A stretch of DNA of 64,000 nt from Pseudomonas sp. FEN (GCF_904067045.1 NZ_CAJFDC010000010.1:466001-530000); one strand, 5' to 3'; counted from the first letter of the stretch, positions 26,667 through 36,740 are shown. Program-made: numbers and translations. The notes: generated by a model from the letters alone, not told the origin.

Positions 26667-27806
26667 ATGTCTACAAATACAAAAATCGACTTCATCTACC
26701 TTTCCGAGCAGGACATGATCCGCGCGGGCGTGACCGACATGCTGGCGTGCGTGAATACGATGGAGGAGATGTTCGGCTTGCTGTACGCCGGCGACTACCG
26801 CATGGCCGGCCCGAACAATGACTCCCATGGCGCGATGGTCATCTTCCCGCAGGATTCGCCCTTCCCGAACATGCCCAAGCCCACGGCCGACCGACGCATG
26901 ATGGCCATGCCCGCCTACCTGGGCGGCAGCTTTTGCACCGCGGGCGTGAAGTGGTACGGCTCCAATATCGCCAACCGCGAAAAAGGCCTGCCGCGCTCGA
27001 TTTTGATGTTCACCCTCAACGACCCCGACACTGGCGCACCCTTGGCCCATATGTCGGCCAACCTGCTGTCCGCGTACCGCACCGGTGCGATTCCCGGCGT
27101 GGGCGCGCGTCACCTGGCACGCAAGGACTCGAAGGTCGTCGGCCTGCTGGGCCCGGGCGTAATGGGCAAGACCACGCTGGCGGCGTTCATCGCGGTATGC
27201 CCGCATCTCGACACGCTGAAGATCAAAGGTCGTGGTCAGAAGAGCCTCGATGACTTTATCGCCTGGGTAAAAGAAACCTACCCACAAATCACCACGATAA
27301 AAGTGGTCGACACCCTTGAAGAGGTGGTCCGCGACTCGGACCTTGTTACTTATTGTAGCTCCGGCGAGGTGGGTGACCCCTCGAACTACCCAATTGTGAA
27401 GCGCGAATGGGTCAAGCCGGGCGCGTTCCTGGCGATGCCTGCGTCCTGCTCCCTCGACGAGGGAATGGAACAGCCCGACGTGCGCAAGGTGCTGGACAAC
27501 ACCGGTCTCTACCAAGCCTGGTTTGAAGAGTTGCCCAAGCCCGCGCATCACAATGTGCCAGTGATCGGCGTGCGTTTCATGGACATGATCGCCGAAGGCA
27601 AGATGCGCCTCGAAGACGTCGAGGACATCGGCAAGATCATTGCCGGGGCGGCGCCAGGTCGTAAGTCCGACGAAGAAATCATCATCATGTCGGTGGGTGG
27701 CATGCCCGTGGAAGACGTGGCCTGGGGCACGGTCGTATACCGCAACGCCATCGAAAAAGGCATCGGCGTCACCTTGAACCTGTGGGAAACCCCGGTGCTG
27801 CGTTAA
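26667..27806 (+). CDS. Ornithine cyclodeaminase/mu-crystallin-like protein
   Basis: A 379-aa protein of the OCD/mu-crystallin superfamily, of the type often annotated as tyramine oxidase subunit B. 'KWYGSNIANREKGLPRS' and 'SANLLSAYRTGAIPGVGARHL' carry the conserved substrate/cofactor residues, and 'VVGLLGPGVMGKTTL' is the dinucleotide-binding Gly motif. Family members reduce or cyclise imines and imino acids. It heads an operon with a Rid protein, an FAD amino-acid oxidase (frameshifted) and a hydrolase, pointing to amine or D-amino-acid oxidation through imines. No strong ribosome site is visible. Confidence 0.83.
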   Translation: MSTNTKIDFIYLSEQDMIRAGVTDMLACVNTMEEMFGLLYAGDYRMAGPNNDSHGAMVIFPQDSPFPNMPKPTADRRMMAMPAYLGGSFCTAGVKWYGSNIANREKGLPRSILMFTLNDPDTGAPLAHMSANLLSAYRTGAIPGVGARHLARKDSKVVGLLGPGVMGKTTLAAFIAVCPHLDTLKIKGRGQKSLDDFIAWVKETYPQITTIKVVDTLEEVVRDSDLVTYCSSGEVGDPSNYPIVKREWVKPGAFLAMPASCSLDEGMEQPDVRKVLDNTGLYQAWFEELPKPAHHNVPVIGVRFMDMIAEGKMRLEDVEDIGKIIAGAAPGRKSDEEIIIMSVGGMPVEDVAWGTVVYRNAIEKGIGVTLNLWETPVLR

Positions 27807-27840
27807 GCCACCCAATACTTACTTTGACAAGGCATTCGAC

Positions 27841-28263
27841 ATGACAAGAATCATCAAGCTCAAGACCGGCTCTCCGTTTGAAGATCAGGCCAGCTATTCG
27901 CGCCTGGTGGTCGTGGACAATTGGATCTACGTCTCCAACACCGCGGGCCGCAACCCGCAAACCAAGTTGATCGCGGAAGATATCCTCGAGCAGACGCAGC
28001 AGGTATTCGCCAACATCGAAGCGGCCTTGGCGGCGGTCGATGCGAGCCTGGCGGATGTGGTGTGTTCGCGGGTGTTCATCCAGGACCCGAAGGACGTGCC
28101 GGCCGTGATGAACATGATCGGCGAAAAGTTTCGCGGCATCGACCCGGCCAGTACCGTCACCTGCCCGCCGCTGGGCTCGACGGTCTACAAGGTGGAACTG
28201 GAAGTGACGGCGTATCGCAATGCGTCGAAAGCGCAAGTCGAAGTCATTCGCCTGTCACAGTAA
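27841..28263 (+). CDS. Rid (YjgF/YER057c/UK114) family protein
   Basis: A 140-aa trimeric-type Rid protein. RidA proteins hydrolyse reactive enamines and imines made by PLP or flavin enzymes, which suits its place between an OCD-like protein and an FAD oxidase. When aligned on its last strand ('YKVELEVTAY'), the Arg that RidA/TdcF use for deamination appears to be Ser in 'DPASTVTCPP'. It may therefore belong to a Rid subgroup without imine deaminase activity. It starts 35 nt after the OCD stop. Confidence 0.83.
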   Translation: MTRIIKLKTGSPFEDQASYSRLVVVDNWIYVSNTAGRNPQTKLIAEDILEQTQQVFANIEAALAAVDASLADVVCSRVFIQDPKDVPAVMNMIGEKFRGIDPASTVTCPPLGSTVYKVELEVTAYRNASKAQVEVIRLSQ

Positions 28264-28320
28264 CCGCCACGCGGCCGTGCGCAAGCGCGGTCGACTTCAT
28301 TCGCTTACCGAGTCTTGAAC

Positions 28321-29612
28321 ATGGCACCGACTATAGCGCCTGTGAAAACGTCCACCGTGCTTCCCTATGCGACTTCCGTCGTCATCATTGGCGGCGGGAT
28401 TATCGGCCTGACCGCCGCGCTGACACTGGCCGAACGCAATATCTCGGTGGTAGTGCTGGAAAAAGGCCAGATTGCCGGCGAGCAGTCATCACGCAACCTG
28501 GGCTGGGTACGCAAGACCAGCCGCCACGCGGCCGACATCCCGCTGGCGCTCGCGGCGGATCGCTTGTGGGCGCAGATGTCCGAGCGGGTCGGGGCGGATG
28601 TCGGGTATCGCCAGAAAGGCATCATGTTCGTCGGCCGCACCCCATCGCAGATGGCGCTGCATGAGGGATGGCTGAAGTCGGTGGAGCATCTGTCGTTGGA
28701 TTCACGGTTGCTCAGCAAGCGCGAGATTGAAGCGCTGGTGCCAGGCGGCGTGGGGGACTGGGCCGGCGGCATCTTCACGCCGTCCGATGCGCGCGCCGAA
28801 CCGACGCTGGCCAGCAGCGCCATCGCCAAGGCGGCCATGTCCATGGGCGTGGTGATTATGGAACAGTGCGCGGTACGGACCCTGCAGATGTCCGCCGGAG
28901 CGGTCAGTGGCGTGGTCACGGAGAAAGGTGAGATTCGCTGCGATCATGTGTTGCTTGCGGGGGAATGTGGTCACGGCGCTTTCTCGGCAACCTCGGCGTG
29001 TCGTTGCCGACCTTGCCTTTGACCTGCTCGGTGCTACGTACCCAGCCAATGGAGGGGCCGACGCAGATTGCGGTCGGCGCGCCGGACTTTTCGTTTCGCA
29101 AGCACCAGGATGGTGGCTTCATCATTACCCAGCGCGGCAAACTGGATGCCTTCCTGACCCTCGATCACCTGTTGCTCGCCAGGCAATACATGCCGCAGTT
29201 CCGTGCGCAGCGCAGCGTCCTCAACGTATCGCTGGGCCAGCCTTTTCTCCGCGACCTGGCGCTTGCCCGGCGTTGGCGTGCCGACAGCATCAGCCCGTTC
29301 GAACGTGTCAGGATGCAAGACCCGGCCGCCAACCCGCGGCTCAATAACGACGCGATGAACAACCTCATGGCGGCCTGGCCGGTTTTCAAACAGGCGCGGA
29401 TCGCCCAGGCCTGGGCCGGCACTATCGACGTCACGCCGGATTCCAATCCGGTCATTGGGCCGGTCGCGCGGATTCCGGGGCTGACCGTGGCCACCGGCTT
29501 CTCGGGGCACGGTTTTGGCACGTCGCCAGCGGCGGGTCACCTTGCAGCGGATCTTGTCAGTGGGCATACGCCAATCATTGACCCAAGCCCTTATCGCTTC
29601 GATCGTTTCTAG
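28321..29612 (+). pseudogene. FAD-dependent amino-acid oxidase (DadA/glycine oxidase-like), frameshifted
   Basis: The N-terminal frame (28321-29022) has the FAD Rossmann motif 'VVIIGGGIIGLTAALTLAE' and ends out of frame. The remainder continues in another frame up to 29612, with the C-terminal FAD motif 'IPGLTVATGFSGHGFGTSP'. The frames join at a run of five G at 28959-28963: a sixth G would give '...LLAGGMWSRRFLG...' and one complete ~430-aa oxidase. The gene is otherwise undamaged, so this is either a recent single-base deletion or a sequencing error in a homopolymer. The product would oxidise an amine or amino acid to an imine and feed the Rid/OCD neighbours. Confidence 0.8.
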
Positions 29613-29645
29613 ATCGGCCGGCGCCCTGCACACAGGAACAAACCG

Positions 29646-30494
29646 ATGACTTCTGACAGCTGTTTCTTTACCAATCGCTCAGGCTTGCGCCTGCATTTCT
29701 TGCGCTGGGGCGAATCGACCGGCGTGCCCCTGGTGCTGTTACATGGCTTGCGCGCCTATGCACAGACCTGGGAGTCGCTGGTGCAGTCGTTGGGGCCGGG
29801 CTATTGCATCCATGCCCTGGACCAGCGTGGTCGAGGGCTGAGTGACTGGGCCGCGCCCGCCAGTTACCACACGCAGTCGTATGTCGAGGACCTCGAGGAC
29901 TTTGTCGCCCATGTCGGCTTGTCGCGGTTTGTATTGCTGGGGCACTCATTAGGCGGCGCCAACGCCCTTGAATATGCGCGGCAGCACCCGGGACGACTGC
30001 TGGGATTGATGATCGAAGACATCGGGCCCGGCTCCTCAAGCCAGGGCGATGGCGCCGCGCGGATTCGTCGCGAGATGAGCCAAACGCCGTTGCAGTTCGA
30101 TAGCTGGGACGCGGCTCGCGCATTCTGGCGGGCTTCGCGCCCGGGGTTGTCGGAGCAGGGCCTGGCGTCAAGGCTGGTTCATTCGATGAAAGAGCACGAC
30201 GGCGTGATCACCTGGCGCCATGACCAGCAGGGTATTGCCGAGGCGCGCCTGAGTATCGAGCCGACGGACCTGTGGCCAGCGGTGCGCGCGTTGGATTGCC
30301 CGACCCTGTTTATTCGCGGTGGCCGCTCGGACTTCCTGCCGCCCGCGATGTTACAGGCCATGAGTACCAGCAACCCGCACGTTCGGACGGTGGAGGTCGC
30401 TGACGCGAGTCACTATGTGCATGATGATCAAGGCGAGGCGTTCAATGCGCTGGTTGCAGACTTTCTCGACAGCCTGGCGCTGCCGGGTCAATGA
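29646..30494 (+). CDS. Alpha/beta hydrolase
   Basis: A 282-aa alpha/beta-fold hydrolase with nucleophile S101 ('GHSLGG'), an acid Asp in 'GGRSDFLPP' and a catalytic His in 'DASHYVHDD', the full triad. The oxyanion motif 'LLHGLRAYAQTW' follows strand 3. It is 33 nt after the oxidase gene and probably in the same operon. Members include esterases, lactonases and C-C hydrolases; specificity cannot be read. Confidence 0.88.
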   Translation: MTSDSCFFTNRSGLRLHFLRWGESTGVPLVLLHGLRAYAQTWESLVQSLGPGYCIHALDQRGRGLSDWAAPASYHTQSYVEDLEDFVAHVGLSRFVLLGHSLGGANALEYARQHPGRLLGLMIEDIGPGSSSQGDGAARIRREMSQTPLQFDSWDAARAFWRASRPGLSEQGLASRLVHSMKEHDGVITWRHDQQGIAEARLSIEPTDLWPAVRALDCPTLFIRGGRSDFLPPAMLQAMSTSNPHVRTVEVADASHYVHDDQGEAFNALVADFLDSLALPGQ

Positions 30495-30548
30495 TGCTTG
30501 TCTATGTTTCTAGTCCGGTAACATTTTTTCCCTTTCTGGAAGCATATC

Positions 30549-31373
30549 ATGAGCAAAACCTGGTTTATCACCGGAACATCGGCCGGCCTCGGCCGTCTTC
30601 TCACTGAACGCCTGTTGGAACGCGGTGACCGGGTTGTCGCGACCCTGCGGCGGCCAGGCGTGCTGGACGAATTGCTCGTACGCCACGGCGACAAGCTGCA
30701 GGTGCTGACGCTCGATGTGACGGATACCCGGGCCGTGGGGATCGTCATGGCGGACGCTTTCGCGCGGATGGGGCGCATCGACGTGGTGGTCAGTAACGCC
30801 GGTTATGGCCTGTTCGGAGCTGCGGAAGAAGTCAGTCACGCACAGATCGAGCAGCAGATCGCGACGAATCTCATCGGGTCCATCGAGCTCATTCGCGCAG
30901 CCTTGCCACACCTGCGCCAGCAAGGCGGTGGACGTATCGTGCAGATTTCATCGGAGGGCGGCCAGATCGCCTACCCGAACTTCAGCCTGTATCACGCTAC
31001 CAAATGGGGCATCGAAGGTTTCATCGAATCGGTTCGCCAGGAGGTTGAACCATTCGGAATCGACTTCCTGATCATCGAGCCTGGACCGACCAGGACCAAT
31101 TTCGGCGCGGGTCTTGTCCACGCCACGCCGATGCCGGTCTATGACGACACCCCGGCGGGTGCTGTGCGTCGGAGCGTGTCGGACGGAAATTTCGCCATCA
31201 AGGGCGACGCGGACAAGACCGTCGCCGCCATGATCGCCGCAAGCGATCAGGACCGGCCGCCTTTGCGACTGGCCTTGGGCAGTTCGGCCTACCACTCCAT
31301 CAGGGCCGCGCTTGCTGAGCGTCTCGGGGCGATCGAAGCCCAGCGGGAACTGGCGTTTTCGGCGGACGCCTGA
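30549..31373 (+). CDS. Short-chain dehydrogenase/reductase
   Basis: A 274-aa classical SDR with an intact cofactor motif (TGTSAGLG), 'NAGYG' and catalytic S135, Y148 and K152 ('YHATKWG'). The long C-terminal region after '[11 protein letters not shown]' fits the oxidoreductase subgroup often located alone in Pseudomonas genomes. It starts 54 nt after the hydrolase. The substrate is unknown. Confidence 0.88.
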   Translation: MSKTWFITGTSAGLGRLLTERLLERGDRVVATLRRPGVLDELLVRHGDKLQVLTLDVTDTRAVGIVMADAFARMGRIDVVVSNAGYGLFGAAEEVSHAQIEQQIATNLIGSIELIRAALPHLRQQGGGRIVQISSEGGQIAYPNFSLYHATKWGIEGFIESVRQEVEPFGIDFLIIEPGPTRTNFGAGLVHATPMPVYDDTPAGAVRRSVSDGNFAIKGDADKTVAAMIAASDQDRPPLRLALGSSAYHSIRAALAERLGAIEAQRELAFSADA

Positions 31374-31429
31374 TATGTTCAAATGACACTTCTCGCGCGT
31401 CGCTGCCTCGGCTGTCGACTGATGTCCAA

Positions 31430-32614
31430 ATGAGTTCCCCTGCAACTGAAAACACCGACAACTGGCAACCGGTCATTGCGCTGGCGTTGGCCGCCTTTGT
31501 CTTCAATACCACCGAATTCGTGCCGGTTGGCCTGTTGAGTGCCATCGGCGACAGCTTCGACCTGTCGAGTGCACAGGTCGGGTTGATGCTGACGATCTAT
31601 GCCTGGGTGGTGTCCCTGACCTCTCTGCCGGTGATGCTGCTCACCCGAAACATCGAGCGGCGCAAGCTGTTGATGGTGCTGTTCGGCCTGTTCATTGTCA
31701 GCCATGTGCTGTCCAGCCTGGCCACAAGCTTCGGTGTTCTGTTGGTGAGTCGGATCGGGATCGCCTTGTCCCATGCGCTGTTCTGGTCCATCACGGCCTC
31801 CCTCGCGGTGCGGGTGGCACCGGCGGGCAAGCAGGTACAGGCGCTGGGCCTGCTGGCAACCGGGACGTCCATGGCGTTGGTGCTGGGGATTCCGCTGGGC
31901 CGATTGCTGGGCGAAGCCATGGGCTGGCGTATCACCTTTCTGGTGATTGCATTGATGGCGGGCGTCCTGGTGCTCTGGCTTGGCAGAAGCCTGCCGCTGT
32001 TGCCGAGCCAGAACTCGGGCTCCCTGAGAAGCCTGCCCGTGCTGTTCGGGCGCCCCGCGCTGGTGGCGGTCTATGGCCTGACAGTTGCGGTGATCACGGC
32101 TCAGTTCACGGCCTATAGTTATATCGAGCCGTTCATCAAAACCGTGGCTGGCATGAGCGGCGAGGTGGTGACCCTTATCCTGCTGTTGTTCGGTGGCGCG
32201 GGGATTTTCGGGTCGTTGCTGTTCAGTCGATTCAATCGACAATACCCGCAGCACTTTCTGCTGGTGGTGACCTCATTGCTGGTGGCGTGCCTGGCGTTGC
32301 TGTTGCCATTGAGCGGCGAGGTGTCGACGCTGGGGGCGCTCAGCGTGTTCTGGGGCATGGCGATCATGGGCTTCGGGCTGTCGTTGCAATCGAAGGTGCT
32401 GGTGCTGGCGCCGGACGCAACCGATGTGGCGATGGCGCTGTTCTCGGGGATCTACAATATCGGTATCGGTGGCGGAGCGCTGGTGGGCAGTTGGGTGGGG
32501 CGGCAACTCGGGTTTGCCTATGTCGGCGTGGTGGGCGGCGCGTTGGCGGGCCTGGCGTTGGCATTCTATGGCTTCTCGGTTTATCGCGCGGGCCGGACTG
32601 GGGCGGGGAGCTGA
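31430..32614 (+). CDS. sotB: MFS sugar efflux transporter (SotB-like)
   Basis: A 394-aa, 12-helix MFS exporter. The opening '[18 protein letters not shown]' is the hallmark of the SotB/YdeA sugar-efflux group, which exports arabinose and other sugars or IPTG. The cytoplasmic motif A is degenerate ('TRNIERRK'), as is usual in this group. The ATG at 31430 lacks a strong ribosome site, but the N-terminus fits family length. It stands alone between the SDR and a small minus-strand gene. Confidence 0.8.
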   Translation: MSSPATENTDNWQPVIALALAAFVFNTTEFVPVGLLSAIGDSFDLSSAQVGLMLTIYAWVVSLTSLPVMLLTRNIERRKLLMVLFGLFIVSHVLSSLATSFGVLLVSRIGIALSHALFWSITASLAVRVAPAGKQVQALGLLATGTSMALVLGIPLGRLLGEAMGWRITFLVIALMAGVLVLWLGRSLPLLPSQNSGSLRSLPVLFGRPALVAVYGLTVAVITAQFTAYSYIEPFIKTVAGMSGEVVTLILLLFGGAGIFGSLLFSRFNRQYPQHFLLVVTSLLVACLALLLPLSGEVSTLGALSVFWGMAIMGFGLSLQSKVLVLAPDATDVAMALFSGIYNIGIGGGALVGSWVGRQLGFAYVGVVGGALAGLALAFYGFSVYRAGRTGAGS

Positions 32615-32675
32615 GTCCTGTCATCGGTGCGCGAATAAAGGGCCGATCTATTTTCTGTTGCGCGTCTCTGGCCGT

Positions 32676-32885
32676 CTAATGAAGCGTCACAACCCTGCGA
32701 CTCTCACCGATTCGGATCCTGTCCAACGCCCGGTTTAACGCGTCCAGGGCATCGAGGAGTGCTTTGGCCTCGGTCTCCCTGCCATCCCCCCACAGACGTT
32801 CAGCCATTTTGTTCAGGGCCTGGATGGATCTTTCGATATCGGCAGCCGTTGTTGTCGAGGTACTCGCCGGTGTTGTCTTTGGCAT
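32676..32885 (-). CDS. Small conserved-type hypothetical protein
   Basis: A 69-aa, helix-rich, charged protein with no signal peptide or membrane segment. GAGG lies about 8 nt before the ATG. The central 'AADIERSIQALNKMAERLWGD' and 'LLDALDALNRALDRI' stretches have heptad-like hydrophobic spacing, suggesting a helical hairpin. I do not recognise the family. No motif indicates a toxin or antitoxin. Confidence 0.55.
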   Translation of the reverse strand: MPKTTPASTSTTTAADIERSIQALNKMAERLWGDGRETEAKALLDALDALNRALDRIRIGESRRVVTLH

Positions 32886-33106
32886 TTTTAGAACCTCAAC
32901 TGTTAGGGGCAGACTTATTGATCATGGCAGGGTTTCTCCTGAAAACCTGCTCTGTCCATATCACTCAGGAGCAGGATTTCCGTTCATCGCCTTCCAGGCA
33001 TAGGAGAATACACGCGCTTGCCAATGCAGCGCGTGAGTGAGATCGCCGATCTTGTTGTCATATCGGTGGGTGCCTGCTTAATCAAAACTGTGCGAAGGAG
33101 AAAACG

Positions 33107-33547
33107 ATGACCTTACGGATCGAGATAAAAGAAGCGCCTCTAGAGGCCGATTACCAGGCAATTCTGGCACCGTTGAGCGAATACAACCAGGCACAAACCG
33201 GACTGGCGGGTGCCGAAAAATTTGCGATCTTGATCAAGGATGAAACGGGTAACACCCAGGGTGGTTTACACGCCAAGATTTTCGGGCAGTGGCTATTCGT
33301 CGAATTGCTTGTCGTACCTGAAATCGCCCGAGGGCAGGGAATGGGCTCGAAGTTGATGAGCATGGCGCAAACGCTGGCTCGTGAGAAAGGCTGCCAAGGT
33401 ATTTGGCTGGATACCTTCTCCTTTCAAGCGCCGGACTTTTACCTCCGGCTTGGCTTCAGCGTATTCGGCGAGCTCAAGGATTACCCGATCGCCGGGCACA
33501 ACCGATTTTTTATGCAAAAGCGTTTTGATATGCATCGCTCGGCATGA
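33107..33547 (+). CDS. GNAT-family N-acetyltransferase
   Basis: A 146-aa GNAT enzyme with the acetyl-CoA pyrophosphate-binding motif A '[16 protein letters not shown]' (R/Q-x-x-G-x-G/A) and motif B '[16 protein letters not shown]'. GAAGGAG precedes the start. The protein resembles the small YitI/YhcF-like acetyltransferases whose substrate is unknown. A perfect 8-bp hairpin (GAGCAGAT-tag-ATCTGCTC, 33546-33564) overlaps the stop codon but has no T-run. Confidence 0.87.
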   Translation: MTLRIEIKEAPLEADYQAILAPLSEYNQAQTGLAGAEKFAILIKDETGNTQGGLHAKIFGQWLFVELLVVPEIARGQGMGSKLMSMAQTLAREKGCQGIWLDTFSFQAPDFYLRLGFSVFGELKDYPIAGHNRFFMQKRFDMHRSA

Positions 33548-33671
33548 GCAGATTAGATCTGCTCCGAAAGCGCAGACGCTCTGCTTCACCTCACTGCCAC
33601 GGTCTAAGCACTGCCGCCACGATGCCATGGCACTGACCCTCTTTTTTCGGGGAGTGACGCCTCTTCGGATG

Positions 33672-33812
33672 CCGCTTAATTGGCACGGTGCGGCCGCGAC
33701 CACCGCTATGTCTCACCTTGCGGTTACCGAAATGCTCGATGGCAAGAATGTCAAGTGGATGGAGCCGGTGACAGATGAGCAATATCACGCTGGCCCACTT
33801 GTCACAGATTGA
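33672..33812 (+). pseudogene. Cupin protein, C-terminal remnant
   Basis: The frame encodes '[20 protein letters not shown]' followed by '[19 protein letters not shown]', which matches the end of cupin proteins of the (R)-mandelonitrile-lyase/carboxymuconolactone-associated type (HWHGA...MTHIA...WMEKVSDEQY). The first half of the domain is missing and no start with a ribosome site exists, so this is a decayed fragment. Apart from this and the terminator at 33903, the gap 33548-33925 holds nothing else I can identify. Confidence 0.6.
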
Positions 33813-33902
33813 ATAGTGCGATCCATGTAGGAGCATATTGCTCGCGCTGTAATACAGAGCGCACGCATCAACGACAGCCCGTGTTGGCGAGACGCAAAAA
33901 CA

Positions 33903-33923
33903 GTGGAGCCGATGCGGCTCCAC
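33903..33923 (-). terminator. Rho-independent terminator of the MFS gene at 33926
   Basis: GTGGAGCC/GGCTCCAC, an 8-bp stem with a 5-nt loop, is followed on the minus strand by TGTTTTT. It starts 3 nt after the MFS stop codon. Confidence 0.75.
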
Positions 33924-33925
33924 TT

Positions 33926-35152
33926 TCAATTGCCAGTCTCTTGGTCGGCCTTGAGGATCGAGGGCGCGAGGGGGCTACGTGCTCTGGCAAACCACCATAG
34001 GGCCGCCGCGCCCAGCAGCGTAGCCAGCACGGCCAGAATCAGGAGCACCCGTTGCGTGCCTAAGGGCGCGGCAAGCAGAGCCACCAGTAAACCGGCCAGG
34101 GGTTGCGACAGGTTGTTAAGCAAGGTGATAACGCCCACCGTCTTGCCGAAGTCCTGCTGCGGAATCACCTGTTGGCGGATAGTGCGCATGTAGACATTGA
34201 ACATTTTGTCGAAGCCGACGATCAGCAGGAAGCCCAGCGCATAGACGGTCAAATTCAGGCTCAACGCGCTGATGAAGGCGCCTGCGGCGATCATCGAATA
34301 ACCGACGCCACCCAGTACCCGCAGGGGAAGCACCACCCGGGCAAGGAAGAACAGAATCACGATGGTGGTTACCGCTCCGGCCGCTTGCAGCCCGGCGTAG
34401 TCGTCCTTGCCGGCGCTGTATTGGCCGATCACCATGGCCGCCGAGGTGGCCAGGGTGACCCCGACGATCAGGTTGACCCCAACGGCCAGGGTGATGATCT
34501 TTTTCAGCTCCACCAGCCCACGGATATGCCCGAAGGCGATACGCAGGGGCTGCAGCCAGATATCCTGATGCTGCTCGAACACCTCCAGGGTGATGCGGCT
34601 GAGGCGTTGCCACGCCAGCATACTCAGGTCGGCCAGCAGGAACAGCCCGGCGACCCACAACACAACCCAGTGCCAGGCCCAGACCTCCAGCAGCAGCGCC
34701 GCCACCAGTGGTCCGAGGACCAGCCCGGTCTGGTCTGCGATCTGCGAGTAGGACAGGATCTTGGTGTAGCTGTAGTGCTGGAAGATATGCGGCATCAGTA
34801 CCTCGCGGGCCATGATGCCCTGGGTGGTCAGCACCCCGCACAGCGCCGACAGCACTACCACCCAGGCGATGCCGCCGAAGACTCCGTAGAGCACCACCGC
34901 CAGCACACAGAGCAATGCCCGGTAGACCTGGCTGATGTGCAGGATCCTGATGGGCGAGAACTTGTCGCACAGGGCCCCGCACACCGGAAACGCGAGAAAA
35001 CGCGGCAGCGACTCGACGAAAAACGCAAGCCCCGCCCAGGACGCGCTGTTGGTGGTTTGGAATACCACCAGCGGCACGATGAACAGCAGGATCTGATCCG
35101 CCAGCCGCGATAGAAATAGCGAGATGAAAAAAGCCAGGTAATCCTTACGCAT
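33926..35152 (-). CDS. MFS transporter (MFS_3-like)
   Basis: A 408-aa, 12-helix MFS protein with a short cytoplasmic N-terminus ('MRKDYLAFFISLFLSRLADQ') and a motif A loop 'CGALCDKFSPIR'. The pattern is that of exporters of siderophores and small metabolites. AGAGGT precedes the start. The decayed ectoine-synthase-like gene lies directly upstream on the same strand, so the two were probably once an operon in which this protein moved that product. It ends at a good terminator (33903-33923). Confidence 0.83.
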   Translation of the reverse strand: MRKDYLAFFISLFLSRLADQILLFIVPLVVFQTTNSASWAGLAFFVESLPRFLAFPVCGALCDKFSPIRILHISQVYRALLCVLAVVLYGVFGGIAWVVVLSALCGVLTTQGIMAREVLMPHIFQHYSYTKILSYSQIADQTGLVLGPLVAALLLEVWAWHWVVLWVAGLFLLADLSMLAWQRLSRITLEVFEQHQDIWLQPLRIAFGHIRGLVELKKIITLAVGVNLIVGVTLATSAAMVIGQYSAGKDDYAGLQAAGAVTTIVILFFLARVVLPLRVLGGVGYSMIAAGAFISALSLNLTVYALGFLLIVGFDKMFNVYMRTIRQQVIPQQDFGKTVGVITLLNNLSQPLAGLLVALLAAPLGTQRVLLILAVLATLLGAAALWWFARARSPLAPSILKADQETGN

Positions 35153-35200
35153 AGTGACCTCTTGTGGGTGGGCGGCGTGACGTGGCGGCCTGCCGCGACA

Positions 35201-35529
35201 TCAGTAGGCCGAGCCCGAACTGTCGTTGAGGTTATGCCGTTCGTCGCCGCGCAAGGGCGGGTTGAACACGCTGACCAGAATCAGATCCTGTTCCTTGCCC
35301 CCGCGCAGGTAATGGCGATCGTGCTGATCGAGCACATACACGTCGCCGGGTCGAATCGGATAGGCATTACCCTGCAAAATGTACCACCCTCATTGAGTAC
35401 CGTTTGATGCCCAGCACCTGCTCCGCCCATCCGAACGGAGAGATTGTGTTGAAGGGGGGGTTGACGCTTGTAGGGTATCTGCGCGAACACGTCGAAGTGT
35501 TTTGCGATAAAGCGATCAGTCACGGTCAT
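35201..35529 (-). pseudogene. Ectoine-synthase-like cupin gene, decayed
   Basis: The distal part, read on the minus strand to the TGA at 35201-35203, encodes '[20 protein letters not shown]' and '[14 protein letters not shown]', closely resembling the C-terminus of ectoine synthase (EctC). The proximal part has a good start at 35529 with GGAGAG upstream but is in a different frame, and the middle segment that carries the cupin metal ligands is missing. Frameshift plus internal deletion make it non-functional. No ectA or ectB is present. The rest of the gap 35153-35747 shows no other gene. Confidence 0.6.
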
Positions 35530-35747
35530 TGCTGACTCTCCGGGTGAGGGGGGGCGTGAATAGCCGGAGCGCAGAGACATCGCCAGTTGTCCAGACTGGG
35601 TATCCACGGCGGTTTCAATCATCCTCGTCAGCCTCTTCTGAAAATACCTCGATCGATCCAGCAGGATAGACATTCGAACCCTAGTGGGTCTCTATCCAGT
35701 TCACCAGAGTCTCCTGTGGCTCGTCCACGTTGTGAGTGGCTATCGAT

Positions 35748-36653
35748 TCAAACGCGCCAGGGTGGCGCGGGCCGGAATGACTCCTGCAAAAAACGCATGT
35801 AATTGAGGGTTCGCGCAGGCAGTCCTTCGCGTTGGTGGGTCAGGGCCACGACATTGGCATCCGGCAGCTTCCAGGCGGGCAGCAGCCGCACCAGGGTGCC
35901 ATCGGCCAGGGCATCGGCGACGTCCCATTCAGAGCGCAGGATGATGCCTTGCCCTTCACAGCCCCATTGCCGGATCACGCTGCCGTCATTGCAGCTCAAG
36001 GCCGGCCGGATGCGCACACTCTGGGTTTTGCGTGCGCGAGTGAAATGCCACAGCGTCACATCTTCGTTGTTCTCGCGCAGGGCGATACAGGGCAGCTCGG
36101 CCAGGTGTTCGGGGCTGTCGGGCAGGCCGTAGCGTTCAACAAAGGCCGGTGAGGCGCAGATAAAACGACGATTTGGCGCAATGGCATGGCACACCAGATT
36201 GGAGGCGCGCAGCTCGCCAATATGGATCACCACATCAAAGCGGTCGCTGACTTCCACCATGGGTTGGTCGGACAGGGTCAGGGCTATCTCGACCTCGGGA
36301 TGCTGGCGTTGAAAAGCGGCGGCCGCTGGCGCCACATACTGCCGGCCAAAACCGAAGGGCGCGTTTATTTTCAGCTTTCCGACGAAGCCGCTGCGTCGCT
36401 CATGCAGGTCCTCCAGCAACGCGTCGAACTGCTGGACCCGTTCGCCGCCACGCAAGCACAGCAACTCGCCTTCGTCGGTGAAACGCAATTGCCGGGCGGA
36501 TCGATCCAGCAGGCGGATCCCCAGTTTCTTTTCCATCTGCTGCAGTCGTTGGGTGACCGCCGAGGGTGTCAGGCCGAGTTTACGCGACGCCTCCAGCAAG
36601 CTGCTGCTCTCACGGATGACCAGTAGAAAGCGAATATCGAATGCATCATTCAT
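35748..36653 (-). CDS. LysR-family transcriptional regulator
   Basis: A 301-aa LTTR with an N-terminal winged HTH ('SLLEASRKLGLTPSAVTQRLQQMEKKLG') and a PBP2-type effector domain. It is divergent from the PLP enzyme at 36741 with an 87-bp A+T-rich gap, the standard LTTR arrangement, so it probably controls that gene. The effector is likely a D-amino acid or 3-hydroxyaspartate (inference from the target). Confidence 0.9.
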   Translation of the reverse strand: MNDAFDIRFLLVIRESSSLLEASRKLGLTPSAVTQRLQQMEKKLGIRLLDRSARQLRFTDEGELLCLRGGERVQQFDALLEDLHERRSGFVGKLKINAPFGFGRQYVAPAAAAFQRQHPEVEIALTLSDQPMVEVSDRFDVVIHIGELRASNLVCHAIAPNRRFICASPAFVERYGLPDSPEHLAELPCIALRENNEDVTLWHFTRARKTQSVRIRPALSCNDGSVIRQWGCEGQGIILRSEWDVADALADGTLVRLLPAWKLPDANVVALTHQREGLPARTLNYMRFLQESFRPAPPWRV

Positions 36654-36740
36654 TAAGTTTTACTGAATCTATGAGTTAGGGAGATTAAAGTTTATTGCGA
36701 TTTTGAGGGCTTAGAATAGCGACATTACCGGAGAGCACAA

